Of a stretch of 64,000 nt of DNA, positions 51,745-60,407 are shown one piece after another. The notes beneath the pieces are model-generated. The model did not search any database. It was not told the DNA's origin and worked only from the letters and a program-made list of their open reading frames with translations. Position 1 is the first letter of the stretch. Each line of letters starts with the position of its first letter. The stretch comes from G963665185 sp963665185. Lineage in GTDB: Bacteria > Desulfobacterota > Desulfovibrionia > Desulfovibrionales > Desulfovibrionaceae. The stretch covers positions 62,001-126,000 of the forward strand of contig CAXXPO010000019.1 of assembly GCA_963665185.2 (NCBI GenBank). The letters run 5' to 3'. The position numbers were made by a program, and so were the translations under genes.

Positions 51745-53055
51745 TCATCCCAGGTGCTTGCGGCTCTCCACGGAACGGGCATGGGCTTCCAGCCCCTCCA
51801 GACGGGCAAGGCGGGCGATCTTGTCCACATGGTCATCAATGAACCCCCGACTTGCGGAAATGACGCTTGTCTTCTTCATAAAAGTATCCACGGACAAAGC
51901 CGAAGAAAAACGAGCCGTGCCCATGGTCGGCAACACATGGTTGGGACCGGCGAAATAGTCGCCCACGGGTTCCGGTGTGTTCGCTCCCAAAAAGACCGCG
52001 CCGGCATTGCGGATGGAGCCAAGTACATTCCAGGCGTCCTCCACTATGATTTCAAGATGTTCAGGGGCCAGCAGATTCACGGCCGTGATGCCCTGCGCCA
52101 AGTCCGGAACGGTCACGATGGCTCCCCAATTATTCAAGGAACTGGTGGCAATTTCGGAACGCGGCAGACTGGACAATTGCATCTTCAGCTCGGCGGAGAC
52201 AGCCTTGGAGAGACTCTCGCTTGTACTGACCAGCACGCAGGCCGCCATGGGATCGTGCTCGGCCTGGGAAAGCATGTCCGCAGCAATATGCCTGGGGTTA
52301 GCGCTCTTGTCGGCCAGAACAGCGATTTCACTCGGTCCGGCGATCATGTCGATGCCCACGGTACCGTTGACCATGCGCTTGGCCGTGGTCACATAAATAT
52401 TGCCCGGCCCGGCAATGACATCCACAGACGGGATGCTTTGGGTTCCGTAGGCCAATGCGGCCACGGCCCAGGCGCTGCCCGCGGCATAAATCTCATCAAG
52501 CCCCAACATCTTGGCCGCAGCCAGAATATAGGGATTCACACTGCCGTCCATGCGCGGCGGCGTCACTGCCACAATACGTTCAACTCCGGCCACCTGGGCG
52601 GGGATGGCGTTCATCAGCAGGCTGGAAATAAGCGGCGTGTCGCCTCCCTGCCCGCCAGGCACGTACAGTCCTGCCCGTTCCACGGGCAGGATCAGCTGCC
52701 CCAGCAATGTACCGTCCGCCGAGGGAACAAACCAGGAGTTACGCTTCTGGCGTTCGTGAAAATCGCGAATATTGGCTGCAGCTTCGCGGATGATATCCAT
52801 GTCGGAAGCCGGAACCTGTTCCACAGCCTCATCCAGCGTTTTCGGCGCCACGCGCAGCATTTCGGCTGTGAAATCCTTGCAATCAAATTTACGGGTATAG
52901 TCCACAAGAACTTCATCGCCCTTTTCCCGTACCTGTTCCAGAATAACGCGTACAGCGCCCTCGACTCCCTGCGAGGAAGGCTGACGCGAAGCAAGCCGGG
53001 AAGACAATTCGTGTATGGTCGCAGTGCCTGTGTATCCGATGACGCGGCAGGGCAT
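51745..53055 (-). CDS. hisD: Histidinol dehydrogenase
   Basis: A 436-residue zinc- and NAD-dependent enzyme for the last two steps of histidine synthesis. It shows the glycine-rich LYVPGGQGGDTPL (about 122), ISSLLMNAIPAQVAGVERIVAVTPP, VDVIAGPGNIYVTTAKR, catalytic/metal MIAGPSEIAVLAD and SQAEHDPMAACVLV (His/Asp), and the LAPEHLEI motif near 333. Start at 53055 follows AAGGAG; a 29-residue extension is dismissed. It leads the hisD-purC-aminotransferase group. No other his genes are in the window. Confidence 0.96.
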   Translation of the reverse strand: MPCRVIGYTGTATIHELSSRLASRQPSSQGVEGAVRVILEQVREKGDEVLVDYTRKFDCKDFTAEMLRVAPKTLDEAVEQVPASDMDIIREAAANIRDFHERQKRNSWFVPSADGTLLGQLILPVERAGLYVPGGQGGDTPLISSLLMNAIPAQVAGVERIVAVTPPRMDGSVNPYILAAAKMLGLDEIYAAGSAWAVAALAYGTQSIPSVDVIAGPGNIYVTTAKRMVNGTVGIDMIAGPSEIAVLADKSANPRHIAADMLSQAEHDPMAACVLVSTSESLSKAVSAELKMQLSSLPRSEIATSSLNNWGAIVTVPDLAQGITAVNLLAPEHLEIIVEDAWNVLGSIRNAGAVFLGANTPEPVGDYFAGPNHVLPTMGTARFSSALSVDTFMKKTSVISASRGFIDDHVDKIARLARLEGLEAHARSVESRKHLG

Positions 53056-53273
53056 GTTTTCTCCTTGGCTGAACCTTGAAACTGCCGGAATAACCAGCAC
53101 CAAGTCTATAGCCGAGGGATTGGCAAATGTCGAGACGGGCAAAGGAAGCCGGGCAACTCCCCTCTGTAACCATTTGATGCCGGACAGAGAAATGGGTATG
53201 GGATGACGAACGGAAAACAGAGAACGGAAAACATCGGTTCTTTTGCAACATACCGACCATCACGGGAGGAATC

Positions 53274-53780
53274 ATGGCCGAAGTATGGGCCGCCTTATTC
53301 ATCGGACTGTTGGGATTATGCCTGCTGTCCCAGATATTCACCCTGCCAGGCAACTGGCTCATTGCCGGATTCGCCGCGCTATGGAAATGGACCCACCCGG
53401 AAATGGATGCGCAATGGAGTTTTATCATCATACTCTTTGGACTGGCCGGACTTTCAGAGGGATTACAATACGTCAGCCAAATATGGAGCGTGAAACGCTA
53501 CGGCGGTTCATCGCGTGCCAATTGGTGGTCCATCATCGGCTCCGTTGTCGGTGCCCTGACCATGGCCCCCATTGCATTCGGGCTGGGTGCCATTCCCGGG
53601 GCTTTTGCAGGAGCCTATGCCGGCGGATATCTTGCGGAATTTTCCCAAGGGAAAAATCGCTCGGAGGCCCATCGTTCCGCCATGGGCGCGTTTTTCGGCT
53701 CGGTCTTCGGCATGGTGATCAAGTTCGGCATCGGCATGTTCATGGTCGTACTGGCATCGCGGGCCATCTGGCCGGGGTAA
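53274..53780 (+). CDS. DUF456 membrane protein
   Basis: A 168-residue protein with four to five membrane helices: VWAALFIGLLGLCLLSQIFTLPGNWLIAG, IIILFGLAGLSEGLQYV, SIIGSVVGALTMAPIAFGLGAIPGAFAGAYAGGYLAEF and MGAFFGSVFGMVIKFGIGMFMVVLASRAIW. LPGNW and the Gly-rich AIPGAFAGAYAGGYLAE are the DUF456 signature. Role unknown. GGAGGA lies seven bases before the ATG. Divergent from hisD; 100 bases before thrC on the same strand. Confidence 0.85.
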   Translation: MAEVWAALFIGLLGLCLLSQIFTLPGNWLIAGFAALWKWTHPEMDAQWSFIIILFGLAGLSEGLQYVSQIWSVKRYGGSSRANWWSIIGSVVGALTMAPIAFGLGAIPGAFAGAYAGGYLAEFSQGKNRSEAHRSAMGAFFGSVFGMVIKFGIGMFMVVLASRAIWPG

Positions 53781-53880
53781 CTCGGCAAAATCACCACCCT
53801 TTGCTTTTTCGCTTTACCTGGCAGGAACAAAGGCTGTACCGTGCCGGGCACATTCACTAGCTATTTTTTGGGAGTTGAAT

Positions 53881-55338
53881 ATGCACCACAATGCGACGGA
53901 ATTTCCCACCTACCGTGGGGCCATGGAATATTGCTGTCTTGGCTGCAGCGCCCGTTTTCCCATAAACGAGCTGCACTACACCTGCCCCGAATGCGGCGGG
54001 GTATTTCTGCTGGAAGATACAACGTTCGATTCGCTCAGAAATAAATCCGGCCAGGAGTGGCGCGACCTTTTTGACGCCCGATCCATGGCCAAAGATCCCG
54101 CCCTGCGGGGTATCTTCCGTTTCTATGAACTCATGGCCCCGGTCGCAGACCAGGAAGACATCGTCTATCTGGGAGAAGGACAGACACCTATCGTGAACTT
54201 CTCCCCCACCATGCGCAAAGAGCTGCAAGGCCAATGCGGCGGATTCAAAAACGACGGACAGAACCCCAGCGCGTCCTTCAAGGACCGGGGCATGGCCTGC
54301 GCCTTCAGTTTTCTCAACTACCTCTGCCGCACCCAGGACATTGAAGAAATTCTGGCCGTCTGCGCCTCCACCGGCGATACCAGCGCGGCTGCAGCACTGT
54401 ATGCGTCCTATACGGGGGATCGCATCAAATCCGCCGTGATCCTGCCCCAGGGCAAGGTTACCCCCCAGCAGTTGGCCCAACCTTTGGGCAGCGGTGCGCA
54501 GGTACTGGAAATTCCCGGCGTGTTCGACGATTGTATGAAGGTTGTCGAACATCTGGCCGACAACTACCGCGTGGCCCTGCTCAACTCCAAGAACGCCTGG
54601 CGCATTCTGGGACAGGAATCCTACGCTTTTGAACTTGCCCAATGGTACGATTGGGACATGGATGGAAAATGCGTGTTCGTTCCTATCGGCAATGCAGGCA
54701 ACGTCACCGCCATCATGGCCGGTTTCCTCAAGCTGCACCGGCTGGACATCATAAGCGCTCTGCCGCGCATTTTTGGTGTTCAGTCCCACCATGCCGACCC
54801 AGTATACCGCTACTACAGCGTGGACGATATTTCCGAACGCCGCTACGAACCGGTGACTGTTCAGGCCAGCGTGGCTCAAGCCGCCATGATCGGCAACCCC
54901 GTGTCCTTTCCGCGCGTGAAGCACTTTGCCGAACAGTTTGAAGCCATTGGCGGCAAGCAGGCTTTTCAGGTGGTGCAGGTTACGGAGCAGGCCATCATGG
55001 AAGGAATGCTGCAGGCCAACCGCAACGGACACATCGCCTGCACCCAGGGCGGAGAATGTTTGGCAGGTCTCAAACGAGCACGTCAACTGGGCCTTATCGA
55101 CGCGGACGAAACAGCCGTTCTCGATGCAACAGCACACATGCTCAAGTTCATCGGCTTTCAGGATATGTACTTCAGCAACACCTTTCCACCTGAATACGGC
55201 GTGACCCCGGACATGACGCTGGCCAATGCTCCTCGTCTGGCAATCGGCGCCCAGGAAAAGGAAAGCCTGTCTGAAAAGGAATACACGGCCAAGGCTGCCC
55301 AAAACGTGGTTGCCCTGCTCGGCTTGGCAGCAAAGTAG
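53881..55338 (+). CDS. thrC: Threonine synthase
   Basis: A 485-residue PLP enzyme. An N-terminal zinc-ribbon-like CxxC...CxxC (CCLGCSARFPINELHYTCPECGG, about residues 18-40) precedes the fold-type II core: substrate lysine in NPSASFKDRG (about 133), CASTGDTSAAAALYASY, VPIGNAGNVTA (phosphate cup). C-terminal QGGECLAGLKRARQLG and a helical end are typical. It converts O-phosphohomoserine to threonine. The ATG at 53881 has GGGAG upstream; two codons earlier another ATG exists. Followed 17 bases later by the TlyA gene. Confidence 0.92.
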   Translation: MHHNATEFPTYRGAMEYCCLGCSARFPINELHYTCPECGGVFLLEDTTFDSLRNKSGQEWRDLFDARSMAKDPALRGIFRFYELMAPVADQEDIVYLGEGQTPIVNFSPTMRKELQGQCGGFKNDGQNPSASFKDRGMACAFSFLNYLCRTQDIEEILAVCASTGDTSAAAALYASYTGDRIKSAVILPQGKVTPQQLAQPLGSGAQVLEIPGVFDDCMKVVEHLADNYRVALLNSKNAWRILGQESYAFELAQWYDWDMDGKCVFVPIGNAGNVTAIMAGFLKLHRLDIISALPRIFGVQSHHADPVYRYYSVDDISERRYEPVTVQASVAQAAMIGNPVSFPRVKHFAEQFEAIGGKQAFQVVQVTEQAIMEGMLQANRNGHIACTQGGECLAGLKRARQLGLIDADETAVLDATAHMLKFIGFQDMYFSNTFPPEYGVTPDMTLANAPRLAIGAQEKESLSEKEYTAKAAQNVVALLGLAAK

Positions 55339-55355
55339 CGCGCGTATATTCTTGA

Positions 55356-56114
55356 ATGGCTAAAAAACAACGCGCAGACCAACTTGTCCATGATCAAGGC
55401 CTGGCTGAAAGTCGGGAACAGGCCAAACGGCTGATCATGGCGGGCAAAGTGTTTCAGGTCCGGGGCGGCCAACGGGTCAGGGTGGACAAACCAGGCCACC
55501 AGCTGGCCCCGGACACGCCCATTGAAATCCAGGGAGTGGAACGTTTTGTCAGCCGCGGTGGCCACAAGTTGCTTACGGCTATTGAACACTTCGGCCTGGA
55601 CGTGACAGGCATGGTCGGACTAGATGCCGGCGCATCCACTGGTGGATTCACAGACTGCCTGCTGCAGCATGGAGCAATCCGTGTTTATGCTGTGGATGTG
55701 GGGCACGGCCAGTTGCATGAACGAATGCGGGCCGATGCAAGAGTGATCAACATGGAACGCACCAACCTGCGCACAGCCGATCCCGATCTGCTGCCCGAAA
55801 AGGTTGATATCGTAGTCGCAGACGTGTCGTTCATATCCCTGACAAAAATCATCCCCCCCTGCCTGCAGTATCTTCGTCCAGGGGGGCTGGTGGTAGCCAT
55901 GGTCAAGCCGCAGTTCGAGCTGGAACCCCACCAGATAGGCAAAGGGGTTGTCCGCGAAGAAGCCCTGCAGATTTCGGCCGTGAACAAGATCAAATTTTTT
56001 TGCCAGAAAGAATTGGGCCTTGTCTGCCAAGGTGTGGTTCCTTCCAAAATCAAAGGCCCCAAAGGAAACCAGGAATACCTGACCCTGTTCATCCTGCCGG
56101 AGTCCAGGGCATGA
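55356..56114 (+). CDS. TlyA family rRNA 2'-O-methyltransferase
   Basis: A 252-residue protein: S4 RNA-binding domain (residues 1-60, RADQLVHDQGLAESREQAKRLIMAGKVFQV) followed by an FtsJ/RrmJ methyltransferase fold (FVSRGGHKLLTAIEHFGLDV, GLDAGASTGGFTDCLLQHGA, IVVADVSFISLTKIIPP, VAMVKPQFELEPHQIGKG), with the K-D-K-E type catalytic set of TlyA. TlyA modifies 16S and 23S rRNA, and its loss confers capreomycin resistance in mycobacteria. Overlaps the EamA gene (ATGA). Confidence 0.9.
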   Translation: MAKKQRADQLVHDQGLAESREQAKRLIMAGKVFQVRGGQRVRVDKPGHQLAPDTPIEIQGVERFVSRGGHKLLTAIEHFGLDVTGMVGLDAGASTGGFTDCLLQHGAIRVYAVDVGHGQLHERMRADARVINMERTNLRTADPDLLPEKVDIVVADVSFISLTKIIPPCLQYLRPGGLVVAMVKPQFELEPHQIGKGVVREEALQISAVNKIKFFCQKELGLVCQGVVPSKIKGPKGNQEYLTLFILPESRA

Positions 56115-57013
56115 TCCAAGGTGCGATTCTGTCCGTTGTTTCCGCTGTCTGCTACGGTGCCATGGCCGTGCAGGTCAAACTGGCGTATGAATTGGGCATG
56201 GATGAATGGGATATTCTGGTTTGCCGCTTTATCTTCGGCACGATGCTTTTCTTCATTTTTCTTGCTGCCAAAGATCTGAAACTTTTTTGCATCAGCCGAA
56301 AAAAGCTGCTGGCCGCAGCTTTTATAGGTATGGTTGTCTACGTAGCGCAAAGTCTGTGTTTTTTCCGGTCGCTCAAATACATTTCCGCGTCAACCACAGC
56401 CCTAATTTTCTACGGCTATCCTGCCGTAATCACCCTTCTCTCCGCACTACTCGGCAATCTCAGGCTGACGCGAATAATTATCGTATCCGTTCTCTCCGTA
56501 TCCCTGGGCTGCATCCTTGTCTTTTACGACGCCTTCTCACGCGGAGCACATCCTCTGGGATTGGCCTACGCGTTGGGGGCACTGGCTGTATTCACCATTT
56601 ACCTGCTGCTGGTCCAGTGGCTTCTCCGGGGAGAAAACCCCCTGACCATCAGCTTTTACGTGATCCTGTTCACGGCCGTAGGCTACACTTTCATCGGCGG
56701 CCCCGAACGGTTGTTCCACATGAATGTCCCCCAGCTTGCTCTGGGCCTGAGCGTGGGGCTTATCCCCACAGCGATGGCTATCGCCCTTCTATTCATGGCT
56801 ATCGAACAGGTGGGGAGCGCGTACGCATCCATTTTTTCCTCGTTCGAACCCCTGGCGACCCTGGCCCTGGCCCACTTCATTTTGGGCGACCCCATGGTCA
56901 CTTACCAGATGGTGGGAACTATCTTCATTCTTTACGGCATCATTCTGCCCAATGTTCATGCATTGCAGGAAAAACGCCGCGCCCTCAACATCGGAGCCAC
57001 CCAAAAACCATGA
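56111..57013 (+). CDS. EamA/DMT superfamily transporter
   Basis: A 300-residue ten-helix drug/metabolite transporter. Two EamA repeats: residues 5-135 (SAVCYGAMAVQVKLAYELGMDEW to LTRIIIVSVLSVSLGCILVFYDAF) and 150-285 (LAYALGALAVFTIYLLLVQWLL to MVGTIFILYGIILPN). Conserved glycine/proline pattern and the ASTTALIFYGYPAVITLLS segment at the end of the first repeat are typical. Substrate unknown; related proteins export amino acids. Start overlaps the tlyA stop; end overlaps the next gene, so it is a tight operon. Confidence 0.88.
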   Translation: MIQGAILSVVSAVCYGAMAVQVKLAYELGMDEWDILVCRFIFGTMLFFIFLAAKDLKLFCISRKKLLAAAFIGMVVYVAQSLCFFRSLKYISASTTALIFYGYPAVITLLSALLGNLRLTRIIIVSVLSVSLGCILVFYDAFSRGAHPLGLAYALGALAVFTIYLLLVQWLLRGENPLTISFYVILFTAVGYTFIGGPERLFHMNVPQLALGLSVGLIPTAMAIALLFMAIEQVGSAYASIFSSFEPLATLALAHFILGDPMVTYQMVGTIFILYGIILPNVHALQEKRRALNIGATQKP

Positions 57014-57282
57014 CGCAGTACCTTCCTCCGGGCATTACATTTCTGACTTTTGTCTTTCTTGTTCACATAACGGTATGTTTTACCTTTGCCGTACTCATCG
57101 ACCGCAAGAAACAAGGGCGAAAACAAGGGCTTTACCGCTTTTTGGGGTATTTCTATCCCATATTCAGCCTGGGCTTCGGCCTCACCGCCCTGATCAAAGG
57201 CGAGTCTCCCCAGGGTCTGGCCATGGTCTTCTCGGGGATTCTGCTGCTTGTGCTGTTCTGGAAGAAAGCGAAAAAGAGATGA
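57010..57282 (+). CDS. Small two-helix membrane protein
   Basis: A 90-residue protein, unrecognised. An N-terminal helix (GITFLTFVFLVHITVCFTFAVLI) is followed by a basic loop (DRKKQGRKQGLYRF) and a second hydrophobic region (FYPIFSLGFGLTALI...GLAMVFSGILLLVLFW) ending KKAKKR. Start overlaps the EamA stop (ATGA), so it is translated with it, and could be an accessory to the transporter. After its stop, a 99-base element bounded by inverted repeats begins within about 12 bases. Confidence 0.7.
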   Translation: MTQYLPPGITFLTFVFLVHITVCFTFAVLIDRKKQGRKQGLYRFLGYFYPIFSLGFGLTALIKGESPQGLAMVFSGILLLVLFWKKAKKR

Positions 57283-57293
57283 ACATCTGGCTG

Positions 57294-57392
57294 GTAAAAT
57301 GTCCTCCGAAGCGGGGCTATTCTGTCTGTTGAAAAGAAGGGGTTCCGGTTGTTTGGACCAGTTGGCGGCGAAACTAAGGTGGACATTTTTAC
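57294..57392. mobile_element. 99-base element with imperfect terminal inverted repeats
   Basis: GTAAAATGTCCTCC at 57294-57307 and the near-complement GGTGGACATTTTTAC at 57378-57392 bound about 70 bases without an open gene. The AATGTCC end sequence resembles the ends of insertion sequences I have seen in several families. It could be a relict or a miniature element; no target duplication was checked. Confidence 0.45.
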
Positions 57393-57450
57393 GGATTATG
57401 CCGCCTGATTGGGGCCGGCCAGGTCCGCAATGGTTGTTTTTCAACAGTCT

Positions 57451-57508
57451 GCTCTCTCGACAAAAAGCCCTGCATGTGGGTACATGCAGGGCTTTTTGTC
57501 GAGAGAGC
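57451..57508. terminator. Bidirectional terminator, perfect 27-bp inverted repeat
   Basis: Left arm 57451-57477, loop GGGT, right arm 57482-57508. The core AAAAAGCCCTGCATG / complement has A5/T5 tracts, so it can terminate both the transporter operon (+) and the FmdB-like gene (-). The arms extend beyond the terminator core (GCTCTCTCGAC), unusually long. Confidence 0.9.
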
Positions 57509-57539
57509 TCAAACGCTTCAAAAAATTTTTCCGCTTGCC

Positions 57540-57800
57540 TTATGACTTTGACGGGCACTTTCCCCCGGCGCAAGGTGAAGTGGTATTCAAATACTTGGGA
57601 CGGGCCGCCGGATGCATCATCTTGACGCTATCCAGACCGGAAAAAGGCGACGCATTGCCGGTTTTGATGGCTGTCGCAGAAAGAAGGCGTTTCGTCCTCC
57701 CCCCACATTCGGGGCAGACAGGGTGTTTCGTGGCATCACTGGGACCAAAATCCTCAAACTCATGATCGCATGCAAGGCATGCGTATTCATACAGGGGCAT
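57540..57800 (-). CDS. FmdB-family zinc ribbon protein
   Basis: An 86-residue protein with MPLYEYACLACDHEFED and CPECGGRTKRLLS, the two CxxC pairs of the FmdB/CxxC_CXXC_SSSS zinc-ribbon family (about residues 8-11 and 29-32). The C-terminal third is flexible (KMMHPAARPKYLNTTSPCAGGKCPSKS) and adds two more cysteines. FmdB was first described as a regulator of amide utilisation, but most homologues have unknown roles. Confidence 0.87.
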   Translation of the reverse strand: MPLYEYACLACDHEFEDFGPSDATKHPVCPECGGRTKRLLSATAIKTGNASPFSGLDSVKMMHPAARPKYLNTTSPCAGGKCPSKS

Positions 57801-58148
57801 TTTCCGCTCCTCATCCGGCTGTCAAAAAAAATATGAACGCTATGCGGCTCCATCAAACCTTCGCACGCCGGAAGCATGCGCCAGCCATCCGCCAGCTGCG
57901 CTTTACCGTCACCTAATCTGAACAGCCTGTTTTTTTATTTTCAAAGGTCTTTCCAGGTCGAAGCGAAGAGAGGCTAAAGAATTATCCCCTGTGCCGCAGA
58001 TGTCAAGATATGGATAATGAAGAAAGGAAAAATGGGAATACAGACATGCCTAGGACAAAAAATCAATCCCAAACCAGGCAATACCCACAATGATACTCTC
58101 TTGGCCCAAGGCCAATTCAGAGGAACAACATGGATAAGAATCTCGCCC
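57801..58148. other. Intergenic region upstream of the FmdB-like gene
   Basis: About 350 bases between two minus-strand genes. It contains a TTGGCC-CAA-GGCCAA mini-hairpin (58101-58115) and T-rich stretches near 57920. No gene with a ribosome-binding site was seen on either strand and no tRNA fold. Confidence 0.35.
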
Positions 58149-58376
58149 TTACTGACGAACCATGGAGCCTGGGTAGGAATTACGGTGGTAATTGAAAGTT
58201 TCCGCACTGTACGGGCATTGTCGGCAGTACACCGTCACCTCACCCGCATATTTATGCACAGAAACTTCGCTACCGCAGTAAGGACACTCGACTCTTGTCC
58301 TTGTTTTCAGTGCACTTAGAAGCAACACTTCGTCCCGGCGGGAACATACGTTGCTAATGGATCGTAGAATCCCCAT
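58149..58376 (-). CDS. Small zinc-ribbon protein
   Basis: A 75-residue protein with a C-x2-C...C-x2-C zinc ribbon (VECPYCGSEVSVHKYAGEVTVYCRQCPYS, about residues 31-57). AAGGG nine bases before the ATG. The family is not identified. Separate transcription from the FmdB gene is likely given the 350-base gap. The ribbon could bind nucleic acid or a partner protein. Confidence 0.6.
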   Translation of the reverse strand: MGILRSISNVCSRRDEVLLLSALKTRTRVECPYCGSEVSVHKYAGEVTVYCRQCPYSAETFNYHRNSYPGSMVRQ

Positions 58377-58481
58377 AAATTCAAACCCTTATTTTTTAAT
58401 ACCCCCTAATATTTTCTTTCTTTTAAATATAAGATGTCGCAACAAAAAACAAGCCCCGACATTTTAAAGGGAATAAAAAAA

Positions 58482-59351
58482 TTACAAACGTCGTTGCGAT
58501 TCCAAACGTAAAGCCCCGTTCCCAGCAACGGCGTTGCGTATCTGTTCCAACACACTCTGTTTATCCTTGGGAAAACGCGCCCGGACAGGTAGATAGTTGG
58601 ACGCATGGTTGGCAAAGAAAAGTCCTTTGCTCAAATCAGTGTGACTTACAAGTTCATGGAGCTCAGACAACATGCCCACAGCCCCCGGAAATTCGAACAC
58701 CCCTTGCTTGCATAATGAATGAAGCGGCGTTCCGGGAACGAGCATGAGTGTCAGAACTGCCGCCTGTTCCGGATCCATGGCGCTAAGTGCCTGCCCTGTT
58801 GCCTTGGCATGGACCATGGACCGAGCCGTGCCTCCAAGCCCAAGGATAACGGTCACGTTGCGCTTCATCCCGGCTTCTCCGGCCCTGCACCCCTGCGCCA
58901 CGATATCTGCCGCAGTCACGTGCTTGTTCATGGCAGCCAAGGTTACGTCGTCGCCGGACTCAAGTCCGATATATACCTTGGCAAGCCCTGCCTGGTGGAG
59001 CTCGCGCAGTTCGTTGTCTGTCTTCATGGCCAGGGCCTTGGCGCTGGCATAGCTGGCAATGCGCGTCACCTGAGGCAGCTTGGTTGCAATGGAGTCCAGC
59101 AGTGCAAGCAACTGTTTTTGCGGAATGATCAAGGCGTCTCCGTCACACAAAAACAGTCTACGAATAAAGGAAAGATGTTCGGCGGCGTAATCTAGATCCT
59201 GCTGGATGACGGCATCGGACTTGATGGAAAATCGTTTATCCTTGAAGGCTCCACAAAAGGCGCATTTGTTGTGCGAGCACCCAGTGGTGACCTGCAACAA
59301 AATGCTCTCCGCCTCGCTGGGCGGCCGGATGATCATGCCGTCGTACTGCAT
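58482..59351 (-). CDS. Radical SAM protein
   Basis: A 289-residue radical SAM enzyme with the cluster motif C-x4-C-x2-C in TTGCSHNKCAFCGAF (about residues 23-34). The later pattern (VYIGLESGDDVTLAAMNKHVTAADIVAQGCRAGEAGMKRNVTVILGLGG) matches the Elp3/HemN-like superfamily often annotated as coproporphyrinogen-like or B12-independent radical SAM proteins of unknown substrate. Start choice: the ATG at 59351 (MQYDGMIIRPPSE) resembles homologues; one at 59366 is possible. Followed upstream by the NicO gene, 90 bases away. Confidence 0.87.
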   Translation of the reverse strand: MQYDGMIIRPPSEAESILLQVTTGCSHNKCAFCGAFKDKRFSIKSDAVIQQDLDYAAEHLSFIRRLFLCDGDALIIPQKQLLALLDSIATKLPQVTRIASYASAKALAMKTDNELRELHQAGLAKVYIGLESGDDVTLAAMNKHVTAADIVAQGCRAGEAGMKRNVTVILGLGGTARSMVHAKATGQALSAMDPEQAAVLTLMLVPGTPLHSLCKQGVFEFPGAVGMLSELHELVSHTDLSKGLFFANHASNYLPVRARFPKDKQSVLEQIRNAVAGNGALRLESQRRL

Positions 59352-59441
59352 GTTTACGAGATACATGGAATTCACGACAATGAAAACAACTGAACAGCCT
59401 GTTGCAGACATGCGGGTTTTACAGAAGGAGCGGGCCCGGGG

Positions 59442-60407
59442 TTACCCCAAACGCAAACTCCCCAAAAACATCATCGCCCCGAACAACATCACTATCAGAC
59501 TGCCTGCGAGCGACATGGTTCTATGGAGTACATGGTACATCTTCTCATGCCGTCCCGTGGCAGCAAGCAGCACCCCGCGGAACAGCACCGTGCCCACGGA
59601 AACAAAGGAAAGAGCCAGCCCCATGCCGGCGGATATCGCGAACATAGCGGCATATCCGGCATGGGCAATGCCCAAAGTGATTGAAAAGACCAGCACCATG
59701 GCGGCTCCGGGGCACGGAACAAGCCCGGCTGCCATGGTCATGGCCCACAATCGGCTCCGCCCGTTTTGACGGGAACCAATCTCTCCGTCATATTCGATGC
59801 ATCCTGCTTTCTTGGGAAAAAAAAACATTTCACGCAACGTATCAACAGTCATAAACACGCCAAGACACACGACGAGTCCATAACTGACAGGCTCCAGGTA
59901 CACGCCCCCACCACCGGACAAGGCAGCGGTTCCGCCAAGCAGCCAAAATCCCGCCATAACGAGTATCGTGGCCGAAAGCACATGAAATCCCATGGTCAAA
60001 AAGCCGAACAACAGTCCCAGCCAGATGCCATCCGGTCTGTGCAGAAAATATCCGGCAGCAAAAACTTTACCGTGCCCCGGCCCCATGGCATGGATAAATC
60101 CATAGGCAAAGGCGAATCCGATGAAAAGCCAGAAGGAGCGCCCGTACGGATGGGTCAAAATATCATCGGCCTTGGAAGCCATGGCATTCCGCATGGTCAG
60201 TTGCCACTGGGTCATGGTGCTGATGGCCCGGCTGACAAAACCTGGAACAACAAACCCACCTGCAGGCTTCTGCGCCATAGCGTCAGGCGAGACAGGCGCG
60301 GTACTGGGAATGGTAAATGGGTTGGCCGGGCTTTGAGCGCGACAATCCCCGGCAACGCCCCAACACACCCCGATGCAAAGCGCCAAGGCAAGCAGGCGGT
60401 GCATCAT
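59442..60407 (-). CDS. NicO-type nickel/cobalt transporter
   Basis: A 321-residue multipass protein with a cleavable or first signal segment (MMHRLLALALCIGVCWGVAGDCRA), an extended Pro-rich periplasmic part, then the NicO/HoxN-like core: FGAFAYGFIHAMGPGHGK-type motif (FAYGFIHAMGPGHGKV, about residues 104-119), GFHVLSATILVMAGFWLL and AAGLVPCPGAAMVLVF. HAMGPGHGK is the metal-binding signature of RcnA/NicO exporters and importers. Nickel supply matters for NiFe hydrogenases in sulfate reducers. The start overlaps the stop of the DUF1007 gene (ATGA). Confidence 0.87.
   Translation of the reverse strand: MMHRLLALALCIGVCWGVAGDCRAQSPANPFTIPSTAPVSPDAMAQKPAGGFVVPGFVSRAISTMTQWQLTMRNAMASKADDILTHPYGRSFWLFIGFAFAYGFIHAMGPGHGKVFAAGYFLHRPDGIWLGLLFGFLTMGFHVLSATILVMAGFWLLGGTAALSGGGGVYLEPVSYGLVVCLGVFMTVDTLREMFFFPKKAGCIEYDGEIGSRQNGRSRLWAMTMAAGLVPCPGAAMVLVFSITLGIAHAGYAAMFAISAGMGLALSFVSVGTVLFRGVLLAATGRHEKMYHVLHRTMSLAGSLIVMLFGAMMFLGSLRLG

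Noticed and set aside
51502..53079. A 525-residue open frame on the plus strand
   Set aside because: Antisense to hisD and part of purC, with low-complexity sequence.
53857..55302. A 481-residue open frame on the minus strand
   Set aside because: Antisense to thrC, which has a clear zinc ribbon and PLP lysine.
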